42,662 nucleotides of DNA from Acidobacteriota bacterium (GTDB taxonomy: Bacteria > Acidobacteriota > JAAYUB01): positions 1 through 42,662 of the forward strand of contig JAGNHB010000052.1 of the NCBI GenBank assembly GCA_018001935.1, read 5' to 3'. A model generated the notes under the pieces. The model saw only the letters and a program-made list of their open reading frames with translations. It was not told where the DNA came from and did not search any database. Positions 31,164-41,024 of the stretch are shown here, one piece after another; the first letter of the stretch is position 1; each line of letters opens with the position of its first letter. Both the position numbers and the translations under genes were made by a program.

Positions 31164-32381
31164 TCAATGTCCCCGGAGGGCGCGGATGGGTTCCTGGCGG
31201 GCGGCGCGCACAGCGGGGTAAAAGCCGAAGAAGATCCCCACGGCGAAAGCGAAACCGAACGCCAGGCCCGTCACGGGCCAGGAGATCACGACCGGCCACC
31301 AGCCCAGGGCCGTGGCAACCCGGCAAACGCCGAGGCCCCCGAGCGCGCCGGCGGCGCCCCCCGCGCCGGCCAGGATCCCGGACTCCAGGAGGAACTGGTT
31401 GCGGATGTCCCGGCGGAGGGCGCCGAGGGCGCGTCGGAGACCGATCTCCCGGCTGCGCTCCCGGACGGACATGAGCATGACGGCCAGGATCCCCACGCCG
31501 CCCACCAGCAGGGTGATGCCCGCCACCGTGGACACCAGGAGGGTCAGGGCGCCGGTGGCCTCCCGTTCCGCCGCCAGGAGGGTCGCCTGGTTCTGGAGGG
31601 TGAAGTCGTTCGCCTTCTCCCCCAGCCGGTGCCGGCGCCGAAGGAGGTCCTCGATCTCCTTCTCCGCCTGACCGATGACCGCTGTCGAGCGCGCCCGGAC
31701 GTAGACCGCGTGGACGTAGTCCTGGTTCAGGATTCGCCGGAGCGCGGTCTCGAGGGGGACCACCACCCGGTCGTCCTGGTCGAAACCGTTGATGTCCATG
31801 CCCTGGGGCTCCGTGACGCCGATGATTTCGAAGGGGACCCGGTTGATGCGGACCTGCCGGCCCAGCGGGTCCTCCCCGTCGAAGAGGTTGGCCGCCGCCG
31901 TGGGCCCGAGGAGGGCCACCCGCCGGACGGCCCGCGCCTCCTCCGCGTCGAAGGCCCGCCCCGACCGGACGCGGATGTTCCGGATGTCCAGGCCGTCGGC
32001 GCTGGTGCCGATCACGGTGCTGACGGCGTCCCGGTCCTCCCGGCGCAGGGGGAGCTTCCGGGAGACGGCGGGCGCCGCCAGCAGCACCGAGGGGCACTCC
32101 TCGGCGATGGCGCGGGCGTCGGCCACACTGAGGCTGCGCACGGTGTCCATCTGGCGCTGGCGGCCGGCGACGATGGCCGTCTTCCCGGCGTTCACGATCA
32201 GAAGGTCGGTGCCCATGCCGGCGATGCGGGCGAGGACCTGGGCCTGGGCGCCTCGCCCCGCCGCCGTCATGACGGTGACGGTGCCCACGCCCACCACGAT
32301 GCCCAGGATGCTGAGGAAGGTCCGCAGCTTGTGGGCCGCGAGGATCTCGGCGGAGAGGAGGAGGCTTCGGGAGAGTTTCAC
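31164..32381 (-). CDS. MacB-like ABC transporter permease, second copy
   Basis: A 405-residue inner-membrane permease: TM near the N terminus (LRTFLSILGIVVGVGTVTVM), a large periplasmic MacB-type core, then three C-terminal helices with the FtsX signature (TLLVGGVGILAVMLMSVRER, REIGLRRALGA). It lacks its own ATPase domain. The GTG at 32381 overlaps the upstream stop by 4 nt (GTGA). It is similar in length and motif order to the preceding permease, so the pair probably forms a heterodimer driven by the ATPase at 33583-34314. Export of a drug, lipopeptide or envelope lipid are all possible. Confidence 0.88.
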   Translation of the reverse strand: MKLSRSLLLSAEILAAHKLRTFLSILGIVVGVGTVTVMTAAGRGAQAQVLARIAGMGTDLLIVNAGKTAIVAGRQRQMDTVRSLSVADARAIAEECPSVLLAAPAVSRKLPLRREDRDAVSTVIGTSADGLDIRNIRVRSGRAFDAEEARAVRRVALLGPTAAANLFDGEDPLGRQVRINRVPFEIIGVTEPQGMDINGFDQDDRVVVPLETALRRILNQDYVHAVYVRARSTAVIGQAEKEIEDLLRRRHRLGEKANDFTLQNQATLLAAEREATGALTLLVSTVAGITLLVGGVGILAVMLMSVRERSREIGLRRALGALRRDIRNQFLLESGILAGAGGAAGALGGLGVCRVATALGWWPVVISWPVTGLAFGFAFAVGIFFGFYPAVRAARQEPIRALRGH

Positions 32382-33582
32382 CGGAGCGCGTCCACCGGGA
32401 CGAGCCGGGCGGCCCGGCGCGCGGGCTGGATCCCGAAGACCGTGCCCACCGCCAGGGCGAAGGCCAGGGACAGGGCGAAGGGTTCCCAGGAGACCACCGC
32501 CGGGACCCGGGCGAAGGCGGCGAGCGCCGCGCTCACCCCCCACCCGAGGAGGCTCCCGGACACCATGCCCGACGTGGTCACCGCGAGCGACTCCACCAGG
32601 AACTGCCGGAACACGTCGCCCCGGGCGGCGCCCAGGGCGCGCCGAAGGCCGATTTCCTTCCGCCGCTCCGTCACGGAGACGAGCAGGATGTTCATGAGGA
32701 CCACCCCGCCGACCAGCAGGCTCAGGGCTGCCAGCGCCGACAGCAGCCAGGTGAGGGTCCCGGAGATGCCCCGGGCCATCCGGGCCACGTCCGCCGCGGA
32801 GAAGACGGCGAAATCGTCCTCCCGGGGCGGGGTGATGTGATGGCGTTCGTGCAGGAGCCGGCGGACCTCGTCGGAGACCGCCGTGATGCGGCCGGGGTCG
32901 CTCACCTTCAGGCGGATGTTGGTGATGTGGTCCTGGTTGAACACCCGGCGCATCCCCGTGGAGAAGGGGACGATCAGCCGCCGGTCGAACTCGTCCCCCT
33001 GGGGGCTGGTCCCGCGGTGTTCCAGCACCCCCTTGACCCGGAAACGGGCAAGCTCCACCCGGACAAACTCGCCCACGGGGTCCCGGTCCCCGAAGAGGTC
33101 GCGGGCGGTCAGCTCCCCCAGCAGGCAGACCCTGGCCAGGCCGTTCACGTCCTCGTCCGTGATCGGGTCACCCACGGCGGGGTACCAGTCCCAGGCCTCG
33201 TGCCACTCGGGGCCCACCGCCATGACGGTGAGGTTGACCTGGCTGCTTTCCCCCTTGACGGACACGTTCCGGCGGATGGTGAAGGGGGCGACCACGTCCA
33301 CGCCCGGCACCAGGCCTCGGATCGCCTCGGCGTCCTCCACCCGGAGGGTGGTTACCCCCTCCTGGGGAGGGGCGAAGCCTTTCCCGCCGCCCGCCGTGAC
33401 CATGACCGCCCGGGTTCCGAAGGCGTTGACCCGTTTCATCACCTGCCGCTCCGTTCCCTCTCCCACGGCCATGATGACCGTCAGGGCGGCGACGCCCACG
33501 AGGGTGCCGGCCATCATGAAGAACGTCCGCAGCTTGTGGTCGGCCAGCGACCGGAAGCCTTCCCGCGCCACCCTCAAGGCCC

Positions 33583-33586
<4 letters not shown>
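32378..33586 (-). CDS. MacB-like ABC transporter permease, first copy
   Basis: A 402-residue permease with the same plan: N-terminal helix (LRTFFMMAGTLVGVAALTVI), a periplasmic core of about 230 residues, and three C-terminal helices bearing LSLLVGGVVLMNILLVSVTE and KEIGLRRALGAARGDV. The ATG at 33586 overlaps the ATPase stop by 4 nt, and its own stop overlaps the next start by 4 nt. The frame is open far upstream but only as the shadow of the ATPase gene. Confidence 0.88.
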
Positions 33587-34310
<724 letters not shown>

Positions 34311-34314
<4 letters not shown>

Positions 34315-35558
34315 GGCGTTGCCCCTGAAGTTCCCGGCGGGGTCGGGGGGTCCAGGAGGATGGCCTGGCCCTCCCGAAGACCGGAGGTGATCTCGGTCCA
34401 CTGGGAATCCTTCCACCCGGTGCGGACCTCCCGGGACTGCGCCCGGCCATCCCGGGACAGGTAGACGACGCTTTTCCCCCGCTCCCGGCGAACGGCCCGG
34501 GAAGGGACGGCCAGCACGTTCTCACGGGTGTCCAGCGCGATGGACACACTGGCGGTCATCTCCGGCCTCAGCATTTCCTGCGAGGGGTCGTCGATCCGGA
34601 CCACCACGTCGTAGTTGACGACATTTTCCTGGATGACGGCCTTGGGGTAGACGGCCGCCACCACGCCGCTGAATTCCCGGGCAGGGAAGGCGTCCACGGT
34701 GAAGGTCGCCTTCTGGCCCACCTTGATCTTGCCGATGTCCACCTCGTCCACGAACGTGTCCACCTGGAGGCGTCCCAGGTCGATGATGGTGAGAAAGGTG
34801 GGCGCGTTGAGGCCGGCGGCCACGGTCTCCCCTTCCTGGGTGGCGACCGAGGCCACCACGCCGGTGATGGGGGCGACGATGGTGGCGTACTCCAGGCGGC
34901 TGAGCGCCCCGGCCAGCGCCGCCTTCCGGGCCTCGACCCCGGCCTCGGCCGTCCGGAGGTCGTCGGGGAGCCGCGTCCGGGCCAGGTCCAGTTCGGCCCA
35001 GGCGAGGCTCTCCCGGGCTTCGGCGCGGTCGAGTTCCTTCCGCGCCACGTCCAGCTGGTTCAGGGAGAAGGCCTTCTTCTCGTGGAGCACCCGGGCCCGC
35101 TCCCAGTCGAGGCGCGCGTAGCGGACGGCGGCCTGGGCGTCGGCCAGGGCCGCGGCCGCCCGCTCGATCTCCACGGGGCGCTGGTTCCGGACGGCGGCGA
35201 GGCGTTTCTCCGCCTCGGCAAGCCCCGCGCGGCAGTACAGGACGTCCGCCTCCAGTTCGGTACGCTCCAGGAGGGCGAGCACCTGGCCCTTCACCACCCG
35301 GTCGCCGACGTTGGCGCGGAGCTTCTCCACCCGGCCCGAGAGGCGGGACCCGACGCGGACCTCCGCCCCGATCTGCGCCTTGACGGAGCCGGTGGCCGAC
35401 ACGGAGGCGGTGATGTCCCGGCGGGCCACCGCGGCGGTCGCGGGGGTTGCGGCCAGTGGCCGGTCGCTGCGCAGAAGCGGCCACAGCAGGACGAAGGCCC
35501 CCGCCAGGGGGAACAGCACGGCAAGAGTGACGATCAGTTTGCGGGTTTTCCTTTTCAT
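34311..35558 (-). CDS. MacA/HlyD-like periplasmic adaptor (membrane fusion protein)
   Basis: A 415-residue adaptor. An N-terminal TM anchor (about 8-28) is followed by a first lipoyl half (VSATGSVKAQIGAEVRVGSR), a long coiled coil (about 100-205, rich in Ala/Glu/Arg heptads), the second lipoyl half (IVAPITGVVASVATQEGETV) and beta-barrel/membrane-proximal domains (VDVDEVDIG-like VDTFVDEVDIGKIKVGQ, LAVPSRAVR). It should link the inner-membrane permeases to an outer-membrane channel, not encoded here. First gene of the four-gene operon; ribosome-binding site weak. A possible -10 TATAAA lies near 35618. Confidence 0.92.
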
Positions 35559-35696
35559 TGCGTTACGTGCCGGACGGTGCTTTCACCCCGCACCGCGCGA
35601 TGTTGCGATAGCGCCCCTTTATACCAGAAGGCCGAGAGACGAAGAAGAAAAAACGAACGGTCGCTCCCGGCCTGTCGACCTACGCCGGCAGGACGA

Positions 35697-35728
35697 TCAA
35701 AACCGGGGAGCGCCGGCGCACTCCCCGG
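35697..35728 (-). terminator. Intrinsic terminator of the metal-uptake operon
   Basis: On the minus strand CCGGGGAG (35728-35721) pairs with CTCCCCGG (35710-35703) and is followed by TTTT. It begins 4 nt after the stop of the permease gene and separates the metal operon from the efflux operon. Confidence 0.8.
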
Positions 35729-35731
35729 CCC

Positions 35732-37081
35732 TCACTTCTTCCCCGTCGTTTTACCGGGGCGGGGAAGACCCTGGATATATTTGCCCAGACGTTCCATCGC
35801 CTCGGTGTTCTCCGCCCAGGGCGCTTCGGGGTTGTACCGGAACCGCCGCCCGAGGGCCTGGTGGAGCAACTCGCTGCACTCTTCCTTGTAGAAAAGCCCC
35901 AGGTCGTCGTCGGCGAAGGCGACGAGCAGGCTCTCGAGACCCTGGCGCCGGTCGGCGGCCAGCGCCTTGCGGACGTACGCCATCCGTTCCTCGGGCCCGG
36001 GAAGCTTGCGGTAATCGGAGATCCGGCCGGCATCCACGAAACGGCCGACCCGCTCCAGGAGTACCCGGCCCTGCTCGTCCGCCTCTATCTCGTGTCGCGC
36101 GGCCGCGTCCGACTCGTCCCTGTTGATGTCCTCCTCCACCTGCCGGGCCTCGTCGCTCACGGCGATGCGGGAATCGGCGATCCACCTGCCGGCGGCCCAA
36201 ACCCCCAGGCCGAGAAGCGCCACGACGCCGAGCCCGGCGGCGAAGGACCGCCAGGCCCGCTTGCGGTCCTCCGCACGCACCAGGTAGATCACCACGCCCG
36301 CCAGGGCCAGGGCCACGCCGTAGAACGCGATCACGGCGGGGCCGCTGGGCAGGTCCATGTACCACGAAAGGTACAGGCCGACGGTGGTGACCAGGGTCCC
36401 CGTCCCCCACCCGATGAGCAGCTGCAGGCCGACGCGCTGGGTCAGGGAGAAGGCCAGGATTGCCGGGGCCACCAGGAAGACGAACACCAGGAGCACGCCG
36501 GCGACGCGGGTCGATACCGTGATCACGACCCCGAAGGTGAGGTAGAAGAGGAAGTCCCAGAGCCGGACGCGAAGCCCCAGGGCCAGGGCCTTCTCCGGGT
36601 CGTCGGAGATCTGGAGGAACTGTTTCCGGCATAGGAAGTGAATGCCGCCGATCACGAGGTAGACCACCGCCGCCAGGAGGACGTCGGCCCACGTGGCCCA
36701 CAGGAGGTTGCCCACCAGGATGTCCTTGAGGTGCTCCGCCCCCCGGGTCTTTTCGATCACCAGGATGGCGACGGCGCAGGAGACGGCGTAGCTGAGCCCG
36801 ATGATCGCTTCCTGGGGGACCCGCTCGTGCCGGAAGCGGGTCACGGTGAAGACCGCCGCGCCGATGAAGGTGAAGGCCATGGAGAACAGCAGGGCGCCGG
36901 TGGTGTCGGGCATGATGCCGAAGAGGAAACCGACGGTGGTGCCCAGGGCGGCGATCTGGGCCAGGGCCAGGTCCACGAAGATCACCCGGCGCTTGAGGAC
37001 GTGGATGCCCAGGTAGGTGTGGATCGCCACCAGGACCAGGCACTCGACGAAGGGGGCGCCCATCAGTTCGAACATGTTCAT
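35732..37081 (-). CDS. ZnuB-like metal ABC permease with long C-terminal extension
   Basis: A 449-residue membrane protein. Residues 1-270 match the ABC-3 (ZnuB/MntB) permease family: eight helices, FVDLALAQIAALGTTVGFLF near the N terminus, VGNLLWATW and STRVAGVLLVFVFLVAPA. Usual members end near 270-290 residues. Here a ninth helix (about 278-298) is followed by about 150 soluble residues rich in Glu, Arg and Asp with no recognised domain (EEDINRDESDAAARHEIEAD; GLFYKEECSELLHQALGRRF). The ATG at 37081 follows AAAGGAG; the gene lies 15 nt after the binding protein gene. No ZnuC-type ATPase gene is present in the window. Confidence 0.87.
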   Translation of the reverse strand: MNMFELMGAPFVECLVLVAIHTYLGIHVLKRRVIFVDLALAQIAALGTTVGFLFGIMPDTTGALLFSMAFTFIGAAVFTVTRFRHERVPQEAIIGLSYAVSCAVAILVIEKTRGAEHLKDILVGNLLWATWADVLLAAVVYLVIGGIHFLCRKQFLQISDDPEKALALGLRVRLWDFLFYLTFGVVITVSTRVAGVLLVFVFLVAPAILAFSLTQRVGLQLLIGWGTGTLVTTVGLYLSWYMDLPSGPAVIAFYGVALALAGVVIYLVRAEDRKRAWRSFAAGLGVVALLGLGVWAAGRWIADSRIAVSDEARQVEEDINRDESDAAARHEIEADEQGRVLLERVGRFVDAGRISDYRKLPGPEERMAYVRKALAADRRQGLESLLVAFADDDLGLFYKEECSELLHQALGRRFRYNPEAPWAENTEAMERLGKYIQGLPRPGKTTGKK

Positions 37082-37096
37082 GGGGACGCTCCTTTC

Positions 37097-38167
37097 TCAG
37101 CGGAAGAGCTGCCCTTTGCGGGCGGTTTCCTGCACGGCCTTCTTGAGACTCTGGATCCAGATGTCGAACTGGTCGAAGAAGGTGTTCATGCCGGGCTGGC
37201 CGCCGGGGGCCAGGGCGACGACCACGGGGACCGCCCCGACGCGCTCCGCGACCTTATTGACCTGGCCGATGTCGAAGTAGTTCTCGGCCCACATGATCCG
37301 GATGTTCTGGGCCCGCATCTTCTCGATCACCGTGGTGATGTGCCCCGGGGTGGGCGGGATGCCCGGTTTGGGTTCGAGGTAGTCGACGATGTCGATCCCG
37401 AACAGCTCCGCGAAGTAGGTGATGTTCTTGTGGTAGGCCACGATTTTGAGGCCGCGCAGGGGCTCGGCTTCCTTCATCCAGCCCCCCAGGCGCCCCAGGA
37501 GGGGCTGCCCGTGGTACTGCTTCCCGGCCAGGAAGGGGACCAGCTTCCCTTTCTGGGCCAGGTCGGTGAGGAGCTTGCCCCCCAGAAGCTTGACCAGCTC
37601 GGGCCCGAAGGTCCGCCGGTCCACCTCGTCGATGAAGCGCTTCAGGTTCTGGTCGAAGTAGGCGGCGTGCTCGGGGGCGTTGCGCTTGAAACCGACGCAG
37701 ATGTTCTCCGCGATGATCTTGCCGTTGAGGGGGCTGGTGTGGATGTGCGGGTTGCCGTAGATGTGAACGTCCCCTTCCGCCCGGGAGACGGTGACGGGCT
37801 GTTCCGCCAGGCAGAGGCCGGCGCTGGCGGAGACGTAGCCCTTCTGGCCGCTCCGGATGCTGGGGTTGCCCGACATGTCCACCAGCGCCGGGGACCACAT
37901 CTCCAGGTCCAGGCCGGTGGCCACGTAGACGTCCGCGGACTTGAGCATCACCGCCAGGCTGGGCTTGGGGCGGACGATGTGGGGGTCCTGGTTCCCCTCG
38001 ACGATGTGGGAGACCACGACCTTGTCCCCGCCGACGGCTTCCGCGATGGAGTGGTAGGCCGAGTAGGTGACCACCACCCGGAGTTTGCCGTCCGGCGTGC
38101 GGGCGGCGGCGCTGACACAGAAGAACAGGGCGCAGAGAAGGGCGACGATTATCGACTGGTTTCTCAT
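37097..38167 (-). CDS. ZnuA-like metal-binding protein of an ABC importer
   Basis: A 356-residue periplasmic protein of the TroA/ZnuA group (SBP_bac_9). Signal peptide 1-22 (IIVALLCALFFCVSAAARTP). Candidate metal ligands appear in family order: His in GNQDPHIVRPKPS, His in NPHIHTSPLNG, His in VAYHKNITYFAELFG and an acidic residue in IMWAENYFD. The long His-rich loop of enterobacterial ZnuA is absent. Zinc is the best guess but manganese or iron cannot be excluded. It follows the porin by 13 nt and precedes the permease by 15 nt. Confidence 0.9.
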   Translation of the reverse strand: MRNQSIIVALLCALFFCVSAAARTPDGKLRVVVTYSAYHSIAEAVGGDKVVVSHIVEGNQDPHIVRPKPSLAVMLKSADVYVATGLDLEMWSPALVDMSGNPSIRSGQKGYVSASAGLCLAEQPVTVSRAEGDVHIYGNPHIHTSPLNGKIIAENICVGFKRNAPEHAAYFDQNLKRFIDEVDRRTFGPELVKLLGGKLLTDLAQKGKLVPFLAGKQYHGQPLLGRLGGWMKEAEPLRGLKIVAYHKNITYFAELFGIDIVDYLEPKPGIPPTPGHITTVIEKMRAQNIRIMWAENYFDIGQVNKVAERVGAVPVVVALAPGGQPGMNTFFDQFDIWIQSLKKAVQETARKGQLFR

Positions 38168-38180
38168 GGGTCATCTCCTC

Positions 38181-39518
38181 TCAGTATTTTTCGTGCTTGT
38201 GCGGGCCGGCGGCGAAGTTGAGCTGGAACAGCAGGCGGTTGTCGGTCCGGTTGGTGAAAATGCCGTCGGCGGTCTCGAAGGGCAGGTTTCGGCCGTACTG
38301 GTACTCCATGCGGAGGTAGACGAATTCGCTCTGCCAGAAGGTGACGTAGGGGACGAGGTCCCAGGCCGTGACGTTGTGCAGTCGGTGGGTGGGCCGGGCG
38401 ATGTCGCCCCGGACGCCCACGAACCACCGGGGGGAGAGTTGGTGCTGGACGTAGGAGTAGATCCCCCAGGACTGGGAGGGCGGGACGACGGGCAGGTCGG
38501 GCATCTTCTTGTCCACGAAGTAAAACTCCGTCCGCCAGGTGAAGGACTTGTACTTGGCTTTCTCGGGCGGCGACCAGAAGAGGGTGAGGTCCGCGCCGGC
38601 AGCGAGAGTGCGTCGCCGGGGTTCATCAACGAGTTGGCCGGTGGCGTCCGGCACGCCCCGCCGGTTGTTGAACCCGAGCATTCCGGTCAAACCCAGTTCG
38701 AGGTAGGTGCTCGGGGAGAGATCGTAGTAGTTTTTCAGGTGGACCAGGGTGCTCGGGATGCTGAAGTGCTGCCCGGAGAAAAGGGTCTCGTTGTCGCCGT
38801 CCACCACCTCCAGGGTCAGTTCGTTGGCGTGGGCCCAGAGCTTGGGCATCATCCACTTGACCATGAGGCCGTTGCCCACCAGGCCGCCGTCCCCCAGGAC
38901 CAGGCCGAGGGCCGCGGGGTAGCCGGTCTGGTCGAGATCGTGCCCGTGCCAGCGGTTGAGGATGCCGAAATTCTGCCGGAAGCGCCCGGCGGTGAAGGAG
39001 AACGAGGGGACGATGCCGGACCAGGTGATGTACACCTCCTCGATGTCGACCCCGTGCTCCCGGGAGAAGTTGAGGGCGCTCTTGAAGGTGGAGTAGGGGT
39101 CCAGCTGGTGTTGGAAATTCAGGCAAACCTCGCGCACCTGGAAGCGGCTGCGGTCGGTTTCGGTGGCGTAGAATTTGCCGTCGTCGAAGATCACCTGGCC
39201 GAGCAAGTCGGTGGAAAAGGTGATCTCCGGGTTGAGCTTCTGCAGGGCGAGGCCCCCTTCCAGGAACTCGCGCTGCTCCGGCGCGGCCCCTTCCTCCGTG
39301 TGAGTGGCCGCGGCCTGGGCCTCCTGGATCAGCCGGCTCTGTTCCGCCTCTCCCTCGCGCTCCAGGAGGGCGCCGAGTTTTTTCTCGAGTTCCTGGACCC
39401 GCTCCTCGAGCAGGCGGATCCGCTCGTCGCGGTCGTCCGGCGCGGCAACCGCCGGGCAGGTACAGCGTCCCGCGGTAAGAACAGCCAGGACGCTGAAAAA
39501 CAAAAGTGATTTTCGCAT
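38181..39518 (-). CDS. Outer-membrane porin-like protein with N-terminal coiled coil
   Basis: A 445-residue protein. Signal peptide 1-26; a coiled coil (about 27-70; ERIRLLEERVQELEKKLGAL) typical of trimeric envelope porins; then a beta-barrel of about 360 residues with alternating aromatic strands, ending in an exposed aromatic-rich tail. The strand pattern recalls phosphate-selective porin O/P-like barrels. The C terminus is HKHEKY rather than the classical terminal Phe, though still ending in an aromatic residue. Its place ahead of a metal-binding protein and permease suggests an outer-membrane route for the metal or a metal chelate. The ATG at 39518 follows AAGGAG. Confidence 0.82.
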   Translation of the reverse strand: MRKSLLFFSVLAVLTAGRCTCPAVAAPDDRDERIRLLEERVQELEKKLGALLEREGEAEQSRLIQEAQAAATHTEEGAAPEQREFLEGGLALQKLNPEITFSTDLLGQVIFDDGKFYATETDRSRFQVREVCLNFQHQLDPYSTFKSALNFSREHGVDIEEVYITWSGIVPSFSFTAGRFRQNFGILNRWHGHDLDQTGYPAALGLVLGDGGLVGNGLMVKWMMPKLWAHANELTLEVVDGDNETLFSGQHFSIPSTLVHLKNYYDLSPSTYLELGLTGMLGFNNRRGVPDATGQLVDEPRRRTLAAGADLTLFWSPPEKAKYKSFTWRTEFYFVDKKMPDLPVVPPSQSWGIYSYVQHQLSPRWFVGVRGDIARPTHRLHNVTAWDLVPYVTFWQSEFVYLRMEYQYGRNLPFETADGIFTNRTDNRLLFQLNFAAGPHKHEKY

Positions 39519-39625
39519 GTCGATGCACTCCTTGAGCGGGGCCCCGCCGAAAGCGGCGACGGCCCCCTTGCCCTTGGGCAGGTGGGAGGATCGGCCTCAA
39601 CGGCCGTCAGAGACTGGCGGGATGA

Positions 39626-40057
39626 TCAGGAGAGGAGGGCGGGAGGGGAGTGCTTAGGGGAGACCAGGACCAGAGGACAGGACGGGGAAAAAAGGGACGT
39701 GGACACCCCGGGCAGCGGGGATGCCGGCACCGGGACCCTCGACAGGGAATGGGGCTCTCCCGTGAGGGACTTCGTGTCCAGGAACTGGTTCAGGGAGTCG
39801 CAGGCCTGATGCGGGTTTCCCCGGAAGATTTCCCCGGGGCCGTTTTTGCGGAAACAAGATCCGTCCTGGCCAACGCAAACCTGATCGGGACCCTGGCCCC
39901 CCCCCTGTCCGGGGTACACGTTTTCGATCTGATCGTGAACAAAGCAGAAAGTGTGGGCGTGGTCGGCGAACTTGAGGTGCAGGATCTGGTAGGCGGGGTG
40001 AACGCCGTAGGTGATCAGCAACAACACCAGCGAGAAAAGGCGGATGCCGGGGCTCAT
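39626..40057 (-). CDS. Small secreted His/Cys-rich protein, first gene of the metal operon
   Basis: A 143-residue protein, not recognised. A hydrophobic N terminus (IRLFSLVLLLITYGVHPAYQ) is followed by HLKFADHAHTFCFVHDQIEN, which packs four His and one Cys in a way suited to binding a metal, then more Cys residues and a Pro/Ser-rich tail. The ATG at 40057 follows GGGGGCGG. It lies 107 nt ahead of the porin gene and directly behind an AT-rich promoter/operator, so it is probably the first gene of the operon. The C-terminal third is low-complexity and the true end is less sure. A metal chaperone or capture role is inference only. Confidence 0.6.
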   Translation of the reverse strand: MSPGIRLFSLVLLLITYGVHPAYQILHLKFADHAHTFCFVHDQIENVYPGQGGGQGPDQVCVGQDGSCFRKNGPGEIFRGNPHQACDSLNQFLDTKSLTGEPHSLSRVPVPASPLPGVSTSLFSPSCPLVLVSPKHSPPALLS

Positions 40058-40150
40058 TTGCCGCCCCCGGCCCGATACCGCTCTTCCTGCTCCGCTCCGC
40101 TGCCTGTTCACCGCGTGCTCACCGGTTGCCTCCCCCGAGGGGGGAATGGG

Positions 40151-40192
40151 AATAAAAAATGTATTTATAACACTGCCAGCCCATCGGGACAA
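40151..40192 (-). promoter_or_regulatory. Promoter and AT-rich dyad ahead of the metal operon
   Basis: On the minus strand TTGTCC (40192-40187), 17 bp, TATAAA (40169-40164); the start would be near 40157. Overlapping the -10 and start is an AT-rich dyad, GTTATAAA-N6-TTTTATTC (40151-40172, six of eight positions pair), in otherwise GC-rich DNA. The form resembles Fur/Zur-family operators. Control by a metal-sensing repressor is an inference. Confidence 0.6.
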
Positions 40193-40362
40193 GGCCAAAG
40201 ACAGGGTGATGCCGTGCCGGCCAGGGCAGAGCTGGAAGGGGACCACCGAAAGATCTCTGCTTGAGCCATCGCGCGGAGAACGACGGACTTTTCCAGGGCA
40301 GAGGGTCGGGGCGAGGAGCGAATTGACCCCGCGATTCCCGAAGGATGGCCGGCGGAGAACGC
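40193..40362. other. Spacer between the methyltransferase and the metal operon
   Basis: No gene, repeat or clear terminator is seen. The long minus-strand frame crossing it has random, Pro/Arg/Gly-rich composition. Together with 40058-40192 it makes a 305-bp gene-free stretch whose only clear signal is the promoter/operator listed separately. Confidence 0.45.
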
Positions 40363-40983
40363 TCACTTCCGCCCCACCATGAGGAAGACCGGGTACCGGC
40401 GTGTCCCGCCGTCCCTTCCCGGCTTGACAATCTCCGAGGCGGTCCGGTGGCGGACCTCCTGGAATCCCGCCGCGCGAAACAGATCCCGCAGGGCTCCCCG
40501 TTCGAAGCCGAAGTGGAATACCCCGGTGTTGTCGCCGTGGAAGGTGCCGTCCTCGGCGTCCAGGTCGGCCAGGGCCAGGTGCCCCCCCGGGTGAAGAACC
40601 GCGTGAAAGGCCTCCAGCAGCGGCCCGGGGTCCGGGACGTGGTGGAGGGTCATGGCGCTGACCGCCAGGTGGACGGGGCCGGGCAAGGGGGCCTGCGCGT
40701 CGATCTCCCGGTGCAGGGCCCGGACGTGGCGCAGGCCCGATGCGGCGATCTTCCCCTGGAGGACCTCCAGCATGCCCCGCGAGGCGTCCACCCCGACGAC
40801 GGAGCGGACGCGGGGGGCCAGGGCCGTGGCGAGCAGGCCCGTGCCGCACCCGAAGTCCAGGACGTCCAGGTCGGGGCCGAGGGCGACTTCCCCCGAAATC
40901 GCCGCGAGGAGGTCTTCGGCGAGCCTAAGCCGTTGCGGCGTGTCCCAGTTCGCGGCGAGTTGGTCGAAATCCCGTTTTTCCAA
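40363..40983 (-). CDS. Class I SAM-dependent methyltransferase
   Basis: A 206-residue enzyme with motif I VLDFGCGTGLLATAL (about 54-68), an acidic residue at the end of the next strand (VVGVDAS), VSAMTLHHVPDP and LHPGGHLALADLD. This is the UbiE/Methyltransf_11-like group; the substrate cannot be read from sequence. The N terminus KRDFDQLAANWD is typical of the group. The TTG at 40983 is chosen because GGAGGAAAGAAA precedes it; no ATG lies near. It begins 41 nt after the stop of the secreted PPC protein and is probably co-transcribed with it. Confidence 0.85.
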   Translation of the reverse strand: MEKRDFDQLAANWDTPQRLRLAEDLLAAISGEVALGPDLDVLDFGCGTGLLATALAPRVRSVVGVDASRGMLEVLQGKIAASGLRHVRALHREIDAQAPLPGPVHLAVSAMTLHHVPDPGPLLEAFHAVLHPGGHLALADLDAEDGTFHGDNTGVFHFGFERGALRDLFRAAGFQEVRHRTASEIVKPGRDGGTRRYPVFLMVGRK

Positions 40984-41024
40984 TTTCTTTCCTCCGAGTT
41001 GTGAAACTGCGACGCGAAACCCCG

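Noticed and set aside
31062..32840. 592-codon plus-strand frame opposite the permeases
   Set aside because: Starts inside the REP-like repeat and has random composition; the minus strand holds FtsX-type permeases.
36638..38221. Plus-strand frame opposite the metal genes
   Set aside because: Asp/Gly/Val-rich antisense of ZnuA- and ZnuB-like genes; no start signal.
40058..40849. Upstream extension of the small His/Cys protein frame
   Set aside because: It runs through the promoter/operator and part of the methyltransferase gene; the ATG at 40057 with the signal-like sequence is the sensible start.
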